64,000 nucleotides of DNA from assembly GCF_901521055.1 (NCBI RefSeq), contig NZ_CABEGA010000001.1, positions 148,492 through 212,491 of the forward strand. The letters run 5' to 3'. A model generated the notes under the pieces. It made no database searches. It saw only the letters and a list, made by a program, of their open reading frames with translations, and had not been told where the DNA came from. A program made the position numbers and the translations under genes. This stretch comes from Cellulomonas hominis. Its GTDB lineage: Bacteria > Actinomycetota > Actinomycetes > Actinomycetales > Cellulomonadaceae. Positions 25,801 to 33,510 of this stretch are shown in pieces (position 1 is the stretch's first letter; every line of letters begins with the position of its first letter).

Positions 25801-26223
25801 GGCGAACCCGAGCTCGGTCCGCTCGTCCGGCGCGATCAGCCACAGGAGTCCCGCCGACAGGCCCGCCACCGCGACCGGCAGCTGCCACAGCAGCACGACC
25901 GCCCAGAGCGCGGCACGGAGCCGTCGGACCAGGCCGGAGGCGACCAGCACCAGCAGCACGAGCGAGAAGAAGCTCGGCAGGCTCGGCAGGTTCGTCACCG
26001 ACAGCCACCGGCCCACCGTCCGGACCACGCCCGGCGCCAGCGGGAACAGCAGCAGCGCCAGGACCTGCCACGCCGCGAAGCCCTGCACGACCCGGCGGAC
26101 GCCGCCGGACACGACCTGCGTCCAGCGGTCCGTGCCCTGGTCAGGATGTTCCGGGGTCTCACCGGCAGGAGGCGCCTCGACGCGCTCCTGCACCATGGTC
26201 CCGACCGTCTGCGTGCTCGTCAC
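22873..26223 (-). CDS. lysX: Bifunctional lysylphosphatidylglycerol synthetase / lysyl-tRNA synthetase LysX
   Basis: 1116 aa from GTG 26223 (GAGGGGG upstream). Residues about 45-260 hold six or more membrane segments (MprF-like). About 270-570 is the DUF2156 GNAT-type lysyltransferase (HGAADSLGYFATRDDRSTVF, AVIVTRSFDLAAPAM). An OB-fold anticodon domain (about 655-760) is followed by a class II LysRS core: motif 2 RNEGVDATHNPEF and motif 3 GVGIGVDRVVMTL. The enzyme makes Lys-tRNA and transfers lysine to phosphatidylglycerol, lowering membrane charge and giving resistance to cationic peptides. It leads an operon with a DMT protein and an esterase, and is divergent from an amino-acid permease. 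Confidence 0.95.
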   Translation of the reverse strand: MTSTQTVGTMVQERVEAPPAGETPEHPDQGTDRWTQVVSGGVRRVVQGFAAWQVLALLLFPLAPGVVRTVGRWLSVTNLPSLPSFFSLVLLVLVASGLVRRLRAALWAVVLLWQLPVAVAGLSAGLLWLIAPDERTELGFAPRDWVAVVVALVAVPVLLSVRRAFPARVRPGAWWRSLLVALLGVVLGTLLAFGLLRLVRHELPSTADQLRWSLAHTLGAHGSALDTATVVAAPAWVGAVGGLVAAAGLVLALALFTRSRPRTGADAASDRLQVRRLLLTHGAADSLGYFATRDDRSTVFSADRAAAVSYRVVAGVALAAGDPLGDPAAWPDAVVRWLALARSYGWVPAVTSTTEAGARAYRDAGLHPVAMGDEAVIVTRSFDLAAPAMRGVRRAVDRGRTAGYVVRVRRQGDVPAAEQAELVAAADRWRHGEERGYSMALDRLGSPVDPREVVVTAHDADGALRGLLSFVPWGRRGLSLDVMRRSPEAVAGVTELMVAGLVAAGGDLGVDRISMNFAMFRETFQLGERVGASPVQRLNRRVLLLASQFWQLEQLYRSNEKYLPEWQPRLLCYESAGHLTRVLLALGQAEGFLPRPRWAGAEQPALPATDDPTFPAAVAAQEAELLAVPVPERRLTQQQAARHAKLGVLRAAGMDPYPVGVPRTHTVAAARDVPLGGPEVSVAGRVVRLRDLGGVVFAVLREGTAEVQAVLAADGTADLALWRRAVDLGDHVGVTGPLTRSRSGELSIAVTAWRMAAKALTPPPDKRHGLADPEARVRLRHMDLALHDGAAELLRARSLAVWSIRSELVARGFLEVETPILQRIHGGANARPFTTHINAYDLDLYLRIAPELFLKRLMVGGAGKVFEVGRNFRNEGVDATHNPEFTSMEAYEAFGDYSTMRELTRELIVAAAVAVHGEPVARRPDGTRVRLDRPWPVVTVHDAVSRALGREVSPDLPLDELRALCTAHGVGWEPAETHGALVTELYDRFVEGQTDAPTFYTDFPVETSPLTRAHRHDPRLAERWDLVAFGAELGTAYSELVDPVEQRRRLTEQSVLAAAGDPEAMEVDEEFLSALEFAMPPSGGVGIGVDRVVMTLVGGTIRDTLAFPFVRPQGRA

Positions 26224-26417
26224 AGGCAACCCCCTCGACCCGACCGAAATCGAGGGGCCGTGCACGCAGCCCCCGGACCCTGGCCCGCCCCGGGGCGGGT
26301 ACCGCGAGCCTGCCCGTCCGGCACCGCGCACGCAACGGGTGCGGCACGGCCCGGCGTGCGATGCTGCCTGCGTCCCGGCCCCGCCGGGTGACCGACGGGG
26401 GGCGACATGGGCGACGG

Positions 26418-27869
26418 ATGCCGGACGACCGCGGGCAGGACCCGGTGAGCGGCACCGCGACGACGGGCGCCGAGGCGCCGCCGGCCGCGCGCCTCGGGCG
26501 CTGGACGCTCACCGCACTGGTCGTCGGGTCCATGGTCGGCGCGGGGGTGTTCTCCCTCCCCGGCGAGTTCGCGCAGCGCACCGGCGTGCTCGGCACGGTC
26601 GTGGCATGGGTCGTGGCCGGGTCCGGCACGCTCGCCCTCGCCCTGACGTTCCTGCGGCTCGCCGACCGGCGCCCCGACCTGGACGCCGGCGTGTACGCCT
26701 ACGCCCGTGCGGGGTTCGGGCGGTACGCCGGCTTCCTGTCCGCCGCCGGGTACTTCCTGTCCGCGGTCGTCGGCAACGTCGCGTTCTGGGTGCTCATCAC
26801 CTCGACGGTCGGCGCGTGGGTGCCGGCCTTCGAGGACGGCGCGACCCCCGCCGCCGTCGCGGTGGCGTCGGCGGGCGTCTGGGTCTACCACCTGCTCATC
26901 CTGCGTGGGGTGCAGTCCGCGACCGCGATCAACCGCGTGGTGACCGTGGCCAAGCTGGTGCCGCTCGCGGTGTTCGTCGTCGTCGCCGCGACCGCGTTCG
27001 ACCCGGCCGTCTGGGTGGCCAACCTCGGCACCGGGGACGCCTCGCTCCTGGCCCACGTCCGCTCCACCATGCTCATCACCGTCTTCGTGTTCATCGGCAT
27101 CGAGGGCGCCAGCGTCTACTCCCGGTTCGCGCGCCGCCGCCGCGACGTCGGCGCGGCGACCGTGACCGGGTTCGTCGGTGTGCTGGCGCTGTTCGTGCTC
27201 GTCACGCTGCTGCCCTACGGCGTGCTCCCGGTCGCCGAGATCGCGGCGCTCGACCAGCCGTCCGTCGGCGGGGTGCTCGCCCACGTGCTCGGTCCCGCGG
27301 GTGCGGCGTTCGTCGGTGCCGGGCTCGTCGTGTCGGTGCTGGGCGCCTACCTCGCGTGGACCCTGATGAGCTGCGAGGTGGTGGTGCAGGCCGCCCGCGA
27401 CGGCGACATGCCGGCGTGGCTCGGGCGGGAGAACGCCCGCGGCGCCCCCGTGGCCGCGGTCACGGCGACCTCGGTCCTGGTCCAGCTGTTCCTGCTCACC
27501 GTGCTCGGGACGACCGACGCCTTCACCGTCGCCGTTGAGCTGTGCTCGTCCCTGGTGCTCGTGCCCTACCTGCTGTCGGCCGGGTACTCCCTGCGCGTGG
27601 CGGTCGCCGACCGCGGGGCGCCGCACCGGCGCGGCTGGGTTCTGCTCGCGGTGGTCACCGTGGTCTACGCGGTGTTCCTGGTCTGGGCCGGCGGGCTCGG
27701 GTACCTGCTGCTCACCTGCCTGGTCTACGCCCCGGCGAGCGTCCTGCACCTGCGGGTCCGCCGGGCCGGCGGCGGCCTGCGCCCGGCGGAGCGCATCGCC
27801 TGCGTCCTGGTGACGGTGCTGGCGGTGGTGGCGGTCGTCGGGCTGGTGACGGGGCGGATCGAGGTCTGA
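26418..27869 (+). CDS. APC family basic amino acid/polyamine antiporter
   Basis: 483 aa from ATG 26418; GTG 26445 is possible. About 12 membrane segments. VVGSMVGAGVFSLPGEFAQRTG in helix 1 (GxGIF-like) and FIGIEGASVYSRFARRR in helix 6 are hallmarks of the arginine/ornithine and putrescine/lysine antiporter group (ArcD, CadB-like). It is divergent from lysX, so supplying or balancing lysine for lysyl-phospholipid synthesis is likely but not shown. Confidence 0.87.
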   Translation: MPDDRGQDPVSGTATTGAEAPPAARLGRWTLTALVVGSMVGAGVFSLPGEFAQRTGVLGTVVAWVVAGSGTLALALTFLRLADRRPDLDAGVYAYARAGFGRYAGFLSAAGYFLSAVVGNVAFWVLITSTVGAWVPAFEDGATPAAVAVASAGVWVYHLLILRGVQSATAINRVVTVAKLVPLAVFVVVAATAFDPAVWVANLGTGDASLLAHVRSTMLITVFVFIGIEGASVYSRFARRRRDVGAATVTGFVGVLALFVLVTLLPYGVLPVAEIAALDQPSVGGVLAHVLGPAGAAFVGAGLVVSVLGAYLAWTLMSCEVVVQAARDGDMPAWLGRENARGAPVAAVTATSVLVQLFLLTVLGTTDAFTVAVELCSSLVLVPYLLSAGYSLRVAVADRGAPHRRGWVLLAVVTVVYAVFLVWAGGLGYLLLTCLVYAPASVLHLRVRRAGGGLRPAERIACVLVTVLAVVAVVGLVTGRIEV

Positions 27870-27910
27870 CCCGCGGCCGGACCGGCCGGCACCGGCCCGT
27901 CGACGTCCGG

Positions 27911-28562
27911 TCACGACCGGGTGGCGGGTGCGTCGGCCCTTGTCGCGAGCGGCTCTACCGCGCCGGCGGGCAGGTGCTTCGGCGCCCAGCCGCGGGAGAC
28001 GCGGCCCACCAGCGTCGGGGGCGTGGACTTGCGGGCCCACGCCCGGGGCACGCTCGACGTATCGGTGTCGACGGTGGTGCAGGAGCAGGTGCTGATGTTC
28101 GCGGCGATCAGCAGGGCCGCGCCGCTCGTGGCCACGGCGACGGCGAGCACCTCCAGCTGGCCGAGGGCGGAGTCGAGATCCAGCTCGCGGTCGACGAACC
28201 GGTAGAACGCCCAGCACACCCCCCGCCATCCCGACCAGGCTCGCGGCACCCATGATCGTGATGTCGCCGGTGGCGACGTAGAGCGCCGAGCCTGCACCGA
28301 GGACGACCACGGCCCCCAGGAGGTACCAGACCCACGAGCCCCAGAACCGACCGCGGAACCGGCGACCGCGGTCGGCGGCGAGGCCGCCCTCGGCGAGCCG
28401 GCCGGTCCAGGCCCGCCCGTCCCACCACCGCTGCCGCGCGGCTCCCGGGGACGGGTCCGGGAAGAACCCCGCGGCCGGGGCGCCGGCTCGTTCGCGAGCG
28501 GCGTAGAGGGCGGCCGCAGTACCGGCCACCAGGAGGATCGCCCCCACCAGGTTGAGCACCAT
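27911..28562 (-). pseudogene. DUF2510 membrane protein gene with a frameshift
   Basis: The reading frame from ATG 28562 gives a membrane segment (MVLNLVGAILLVAGTAAALY), the DUF2510 motif GFFPDPSPGAARQRWWDGRAW and two more membrane segments. It then breaks at a run of six C/G (28219-28224). Dropping one base restores CWAFYRFVDRELDLDSALGQ and a sensible end (about 215 aa). Either one extra G is a sequencing slip or a real, perhaps reversible, homopolymer frameshift. The start has palindrome D exactly 59 bp upstream and a leader like that of the CPBP gene at 16355. Role unknown; DUF2510 domains sit on many actinobacterial membrane proteins. Confidence 0.75.
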
Positions 28563-28620
28563 GGGGAGAGAGAACCACCCTGACGATGCGCGCGCCGAGG
28601 GACCGGGGACCAGAAAGGGC

Positions 28621-28636
28621 TGCCACCGAAGTCGCA
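28621..28636. promoter_or_regulatory. Envelope palindrome, copy D
   Basis: TGCCAC-CGAA-GTCGCA (plus strand), one mismatch from a perfect 6-bp dyad. It lies exactly 59 bp upstream of the minus-strand ATG at 28562 and 200 bp before the plus-strand surface protein gene at 28836. Confidence 0.65.
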
Positions 28637-28730
28637 TCCCGGTCCCGGACCCGTTTCTCCGCGCCCCGCGAAAAATCCTGTCAGGTCAGCTGTCCGCGCG
28701 CTCGGAACGGTGATCTCCCACATCCGGGAC

Positions 28731-28774
28731 GTAGGTCGAGCGACCTCTCGCGCGCGGCTCGGCTCCGACCTACA
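28731..28774. promoter_or_regulatory. Inverted repeat upstream of the LAITG surface protein
   Basis: GTAGGTCG and CGACCTAC form an inverted repeat about 65-105 nt before the GTG at 28836. A similar GACCTAC half is found in the repeat at 14342-14374 before the other surface-enzyme genes. Operator role is speculative. Confidence 0.3.
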
Positions 28775-28835
28775 GTGACCGCGGCGAAGATCCTGGCCCC
28801 CTCCGGCCCGGTCCGATCGAGCAGGGGGATGACAG

Positions 28836-31565
28836 GTGCGCGGTACGAGGCACGCAGGACACCGACGGGGCGCCCGCGTCCTGGCCGCGCTCACGATCGC
28901 CCTGGCCGCCGCGCTCCCGGTCGTCGCGCCGGTCTCGGCCCCGAGCGCGGTCGCGGCCCCGGCGGACGACTGCGCCGCCCCGACCCGGACGGTCGCCGGC
29001 GGCGGGTGGACGCCGGTCTCGGTGGCACCGGGCGAGGTCGTCCGGGTGACCGGCCGGTTCACGGCGGGCGTCGAGCGGCTGCCAGCCGGCGGGACCCTGT
29101 GCGTGGCGGCCGGCGCGGTCCTCGCACCCGCGTACCTGAACGCCGCAGCGGGGGTGCTGCGCGTCGACCCCGGCGGCGCCGCAGAGCTCCCGTGGGTGTC
29201 GGTGTCGCCCGGGTTCGTCCTCGACAACGCCGGCACGACGAGCTTCCAGGGCCTGAACGTCAACGGTCCCGCGACCCTCGGCAACGCGGCCGGGGCGACC
29301 CTGACCGTGACGGCGTCGTTCGTGCCGTCCGCCGGGACGATCGTCAACGACGGCACGCTGGACCTTCCGGGCGGCCTCATCCTCAACCCGGCCGCGACGC
29401 TCACCAGCACCGGGCGGCTGACCGTCGGCGGCTCCGCCACGATCGACGGCACGCTCGTCAACACCGGACGGGCACGGGTCGCGCAGGCTCTGCTCCTGAA
29501 CGGCTCCGCGTCGCTCAGCAACGGCTGCGTGCTGGAGGTCGGCGGCGCGCTGACGCACTCCGGCGGGCCGGCGAGCAGCACCGGCCTGGTCGTCGTCGGC
29601 GGGACGTTCAGCACCAACGGCACCTGGCGTCAGTCCGGCACGGCGGCACTGTCCGCCGCCGCGCTGGTCGACGACGGTGCGGTCACCGGCTTCGGACGGT
29701 ACGTCTTCACCGGATCGACCAGCGTGCAGGGCGACTTCACGGGCGACTCGGCGACCACGCCGATCGCGGTCGACGTGCCGGGCAGCGGGTTCGACGTCGC
29801 CACGGGCACCGTCGCGAACGTGCAGTTCACGGACCTGGCCCTGCCCGCACCGGCCGACTACCCCGCCCCGGACTGCGCGGGCGCCGCCCCGGTCCCCTCG
29901 GCGGACGTCCGGGTCGACATCACCGGCCCTGCCGTCGCCCAGGCCGACGGCACGATCAGCTACTCCGTCACCGTCACCAACGACGGCCCGTCGCCCGCCG
30001 CGGCGGTGCGGGTGGTGCAGACGCTGCCCGCCGCCCCGGGCGAGCTCACGGCCGTCACCGCCGACCAGGGCGGCGTGGTCGCCGGCGGGACGGTCACCTG
30101 GGACCTCGGCACCCTCGCCGAGGGCGAGTCCCGCACGCTCACGGTGAGCGGCGCCGTGCCGCCGTCCGGCGTCCTGACGACCACGGTGCGGGTCACCACG
30201 ACGACCGCCGACCCCGACCCGGGCAACGACGACGCGACCACCACCACCGAGGTGAGCGGAGCCGCCGGCCGGCCGGCGCCGAGCGTCGGGTCCGTCGTGT
30301 ACGAGGGCGTCGGCGGGATCCCGGTCCTGGGTGCCCTTGCCGGCGCGCCGGGCGCACCGGGCCTCCAGCTGCGGTTCGCCGTCACCTCGCCCGCCCAGTC
30401 CGGCGCCGTCGCGCTCACCCCGGAGGGCCTGTTCGCCTACCTGACGCCCGAGGACTTCGCGGGGACGGACACGTTCACCTACGAGGTCTGCGACAACCAG
30501 GTCCCCGAGCAGTGCACCGACGGCGGCACCGCCACCGTGATCCTGCACCCGCGGGCGGTCGCCGACGAGACGAGCACCCCCCGCGAGCAGCCCGTCACGG
30601 TCCCGGTCGCGGCCAACGACGCGGGCGGCACCCGCCTGACCGCCCTCGCGACCCCGCCGGGCCACGGCAGCGTCGCGCTCGACCCCGCGGCCGGCACCGC
30701 GACGTACACCCCGGAGGCCGGCTTCGTCGGCGACGACACGTTCACGTACCAGGCGTGCGCCGTCGCCGACCCGGCGGACTGCGTGACCGCGCCCGTGCTG
30801 GTGCACGTGCTCGCCGTGAACCGCGCGCCGCAGGCGTTCCTGGCCACGCTGGAGACGACCGTCGACACGCCGGTGGCGGGCCCGGTCGAGGTGACGGACC
30901 CGGACGGCGACCCGACCACCGTCACCCGGGTGTTCGCACCGGTGCTCGGCACGTCCGCCCCCGACCCCGCCGGGACGCGGTACGTGCCGCCCGCCGGGTT
31001 CGCGGGCCAGGACCTCTACGCCTACGTCGCCTGCGACGGCGGCGCGCTCTGCTCGACCGGCCTCGTCGGCGTCCGCGTCGACCCCGTCGCAGGCGACGAC
31101 GCCGCGGTGACCACCGCGGGAGCGGCCGTCGGCATCGACGTCGTCGCCAACGACCGCGGCACGGTGCTGCCGCCCGAGGTCCGGTCGGCTCCCGCGCACG
31201 GGACGGCCACGCCGTCCGGCGCCGCCGTGACGTACTCCCCCGCCGCCGGGTTCACCGGCACGGACACGTTCACCTACCGCGTCTGCGCGGTCGACGGGTC
31301 CGACGCGTGCGCCGAGGCGACGGTCGTCGTCACCGTCCGCGCGGCCGGTGGGCCGGTGACAGGGACGCCGGTCCCGGGCGCGCCGGCCGCCGACGACCCC
31401 GGGCCGGCCGACCCGCGCGACCCTGGCGACCGGAGCGACGCGGCAGCCCGCCGCCTGCTCGCGATCACCGGGACGGACGCCGCCGCGACCGCGACCGCCG
31501 GGGCCCTCCTGCTCGTCGTCGGCGGCGCCGTCACGGTGGCCGTCCGCCGGCGGCGGGCCCGGTGA
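28836..31565 (+). CDS. Large LAITG surface protein with DUF11 and cadherin/Ig-like repeats
   Basis: 909 aa, GTG start after AGGGGG. Signal peptide about 1-41. About 45-350: repetitive, Gly/Thr/Asn-rich beta-helix-like region (IVNDGTLDLPGGL, LTVGGSATIDGTLVNTG). About 355-470: DUF11-type domain (VRVDITGPAVAQADGTISYS). About 480-840: four Ig/cadherin-like repeats, each ending in a variant of GTDTFTYxVCA with a Cys pair. The C-terminus has LLAITGTDAAATA, a membrane segment and RRRRAR, a LAxTG sorting signal for class E sortase. It is probably an adhesin or wall structural protein. A CPBP protease gene follows directly. Confidence 0.85.
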   Translation: MRGTRHAGHRRGARVLAALTIALAAALPVVAPVSAPSAVAAPADDCAAPTRTVAGGGWTPVSVAPGEVVRVTGRFTAGVERLPAGGTLCVAAGAVLAPAYLNAAAGVLRVDPGGAAELPWVSVSPGFVLDNAGTTSFQGLNVNGPATLGNAAGATLTVTASFVPSAGTIVNDGTLDLPGGLILNPAATLTSTGRLTVGGSATIDGTLVNTGRARVAQALLLNGSASLSNGCVLEVGGALTHSGGPASSTGLVVVGGTFSTNGTWRQSGTAALSAAALVDDGAVTGFGRYVFTGSTSVQGDFTGDSATTPIAVDVPGSGFDVATGTVANVQFTDLALPAPADYPAPDCAGAAPVPSADVRVDITGPAVAQADGTISYSVTVTNDGPSPAAAVRVVQTLPAAPGELTAVTADQGGVVAGGTVTWDLGTLAEGESRTLTVSGAVPPSGVLTTTVRVTTTTADPDPGNDDATTTTEVSGAAGRPAPSVGSVVYEGVGGIPVLGALAGAPGAPGLQLRFAVTSPAQSGAVALTPEGLFAYLTPEDFAGTDTFTYEVCDNQVPEQCTDGGTATVILHPRAVADETSTPREQPVTVPVAANDAGGTRLTALATPPGHGSVALDPAAGTATYTPEAGFVGDDTFTYQACAVADPADCVTAPVLVHVLAVNRAPQAFLATLETTVDTPVAGPVEVTDPDGDPTTVTRVFAPVLGTSAPDPAGTRYVPPAGFAGQDLYAYVACDGGALCSTGLVGVRVDPVAGDDAAVTTAGAAVGIDVVANDRGTVLPPEVRSAPAHGTATPSGAAVTYSPAAGFTGTDTFTYRVCAVDGSDACAEATVVVTVRAAGGPVTGTPVPGAPAADDPGPADPRDPGDRSDAAARRLLAITGTDAAATATAGALLLVVGGAVTVAVRRRRAR

Positions 31566-31624
31566 CGACACCACGCCGTCGCGGGCCCCACCCCGCGCCA
31601 CCCCCACCCCGTCACGAAGAGAGC

Positions 31625-32413
31625 GTGCCCGTGCCCGGTCGCGGAACCCGTGCCCCTGTCCGTCCGCGCGTCTGGATCGGTCTGGCGATCTGGCTCGGCT
31701 ACCTCGTCCTGGTCTTCGCCATCCAGCGCGCCAGCGGCATCCGGTACGACACCTGGGGCGACAGCGCCCGGAACCTCTTCCTCGGCGCCGGGCTCTCGCT
31801 GATCGTCTCGACCGTCGCCCTCGTGATCACCACCAGCCTGCTCGGCTGGTGGGGTCCCGCGCTGCGCGACGAGCACCGCAGCCGGCACCGGTGGCCGCTG
31901 GTCGCCCCGGCCCTCGCGGCCGTCGCCGTCCTGATGAACCTCGGCGGCACCGACTGGGGCGCGTACTCCGGCGCGTTCCTCGGTGCGTCCCTGGTGCTGC
32001 TGCTGGTCGGCTTCACCGAGGAGCTCGTCAACCGCGGCCTGCTGCTGACGGCGCTACGGGGCCGGCTCGCCGAGGTCGGCGTCTGGTTCTGGACGTCGCT
32101 GCTGTTCGCCGTCGGCCACTTCATCAACGTGCCCCTCGGGGCGTCCGCCGCCGCCACGGTCCCGCAGGTCCTGGCGGCGTTCCTCGGCGGGACGATCTTC
32201 TACGTGCTCCGCCGCACGACCGGGTCCCTCATCGGGGCGATGGTCCTGCACGGCCTGTGGGACTTCTCCGTCTTCGCCACCGGCGTGGGCGAGGCCGGCG
32301 ACCTGGCGGGGGCCGCGACCGTGGTCTACCTCCTCGCCGGGGTCATCGCCCTGGCCTCGGTCGGCTTCGTCATCAAGGACGCCGACAACCGTGCCCCGGT
32401 GCTCCACCGCTGA
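31625..32413 (+). CDS. CPBP family intramembrane metalloprotease (second copy)
   Basis: 262 aa from GTG 31625 (GAAGAGA upstream; GTG 31631 is possible). Eight membrane segments. LVGFTEELVNRGLLLTALRG (EExxxR), FAVGHFINV (FxxxH) and LHGLWDFSV (HxxxD) are intact. It resembles the protein at 16355 over its length and, like it, lies next to a gene for a LAxTG surface protein. It is 59 nt after the LAITG gene and probably co-transcribed. A role in maturing or monitoring wall-anchored proteins is a hypothesis. Confidence 0.85.
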   Translation: MPVPGRGTRAPVRPRVWIGLAIWLGYLVLVFAIQRASGIRYDTWGDSARNLFLGAGLSLIVSTVALVITTSLLGWWGPALRDEHRSRHRWPLVAPALAAVAVLMNLGGTDWGAYSGAFLGASLVLLLVGFTEELVNRGLLLTALRGRLAEVGVWFWTSLLFAVGHFINVPLGASAAATVPQVLAAFLGGTIFYVLRRTTGSLIGAMVLHGLWDFSVFATGVGEAGDLAGAATVVYLLAGVIALASVGFVIKDADNRAPVLHR

Positions 32414-32447
32414 CGTTCCTGCCCCGCTCCCCGCGCCTGTATCGATC

Positions 32448-32465
32448 TGTGTCAACATAGACACA
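32448..32465. promoter_or_regulatory. ArsR operator overlapping the arsR-arsC start
   Basis: TGTGTC-AACATA-GACACA, a perfect 6-bp dyad with a 6-nt spacer. It runs into the A of the ATG at 32465, leaving no room for a ribosome site, so the mRNA is likely leaderless and blocked when ArsR binds. The core TGTC-AACATM-GACA recurs at 35014-35027 and in the pseudogene at 12864. Confidence 0.65.
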
Positions 32466-33493
32466 TGTCGAACCAGACGGTCGGCCGCGGCTCGGCCACG
32501 ACCGGCTCCGCACCAGCCTCCCCCGCCGACCACGCGATGGGCCTGGACGCCGCGACCCACGTCGCGGCCACCCTCAAGGCCCTGGGCGACCCGCTGCGCC
32601 TGCGGATGCTGTCGCTCATCGCGACGTCCCCGACCGGCGAGGCGTGCGTGTGCGACCTCGCCACGGTCGCCGAGGTCTCCCAGCCGACCGTCTCGCACCA
32701 CCTCAAGCTGCTCAAGGACGTCGGGCTGCTGACCTCGGAGCGGCGCGGCACCTGGGTCTACTACCGGGTGCAGCCCGCCCTGCGCGGGGCGGTCACGACC
32801 CTGCTGGACTCGTTCGCCCCCGTCGCCGCCGAGGCCGCGCACCTGTCCCCGCTGACCGGGCTCTCCGACGCGGAGACGGCCCTCGCCCGGGTCGCCGACC
32901 GGCTGGCCGCCGCGTTCCCCGACCGGGATCCCGCGGCGGTCCTGACCGTCGTGCGGGAGTCCTACACCGGCCTGGCGCGGTCCTCTGCGGTCCGCTCGCA
33001 CCTGGTCGTGAACGCCGAGCGGTTCGCCCGCCAGCGCCTCACCGACACCGCCCGCGCCCTGACCGCCGCCGCCGAGCGCGCCCGGCGTCCGCAGGTCCTG
33101 TTCGTCTGCGTCGCCAACGCCGGCCGCTCCCAGCTCGCCGCCGCCCTGCTGCACCACTACGCCGGCGACCGGGTCGTCGTGCGGTCGGCGGGCTCCACGC
33201 CCGCGGGCGAGGTGCACCCGGGCGTGCGGCCCCTGCTCGCCGAGCTCGAGGCCGACGCCGAGGCCTTCCCGAAGCCGCTGACCGACGACGCCGTCCGCGC
33301 GGCCGACGTCGTCATCACCATGGGCTGCGGCGACACCTGCCCGATCCTGCCGGGCAAGCGCTACGAGGACTGGGTCGTCGGCGACCCCGCCCTGGCCTCC
33401 GACACCGGCGTGCGCGCCATCCGCGACGAGATCGACCGCCGCGTGCGCGCGCTGCTCGCCGACCTGCTGCCCGACCTGACCGTCCCCGCCTGA
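32465..33493 (+). CDS. ArsR repressor fused to an arsenate reductase (LMW-PTP type)
   Basis: 342 aa. Residues 25-115: winged-helix ArsR with the As(III)-binding GEACVCDL (CxC) and recognition helix SQPTVSHHLKLLKDVGLL. Residues about 125-210: a helical linker domain with SDAETALARVADRL and RESYTGLARSSAV, like the three-helix bundle found before ArsC in some actinobacteria. Residues 218-342: low-molecular-weight phosphatase fold, LFVCVANAGRSQLAAALL (Cx5R active site) and MGCGDTCPILPGKRYEDW. One chain may thus sense arsenite and reduce arsenate. The frame is unbroken and the next gene is a stand-alone ArsC 17 nt downstream. Confidence 0.9.
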   Translation: MSNQTVGRGSATTGSAPASPADHAMGLDAATHVAATLKALGDPLRLRMLSLIATSPTGEACVCDLATVAEVSQPTVSHHLKLLKDVGLLTSERRGTWVYYRVQPALRGAVTTLLDSFAPVAAEAAHLSPLTGLSDAETALARVADRLAAAFPDRDPAAVLTVVRESYTGLARSSAVRSHLVVNAERFARQRLTDTARALTAAAERARRPQVLFVCVANAGRSQLAAALLHHYAGDRVVVRSAGSTPAGEVHPGVRPLLAELEADAEAFPKPLTDDAVRAADVVITMGCGDTCPILPGKRYEDWVVGDPALASDTGVRAIRDEIDRRVRALLADLLPDLTVPA

Positions 33494-33510
33494 CCCCTGA
33501 GGAGACCCCG

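Noticed and set aside
26239..26254. A possible fifth copy of the envelope palindrome near the lysX start
   Set aside because: CCCGACCGAAATCGAG matches only loosely and lies 16 bp from lysX and over 160 bp from the permease start, not 59 bp.
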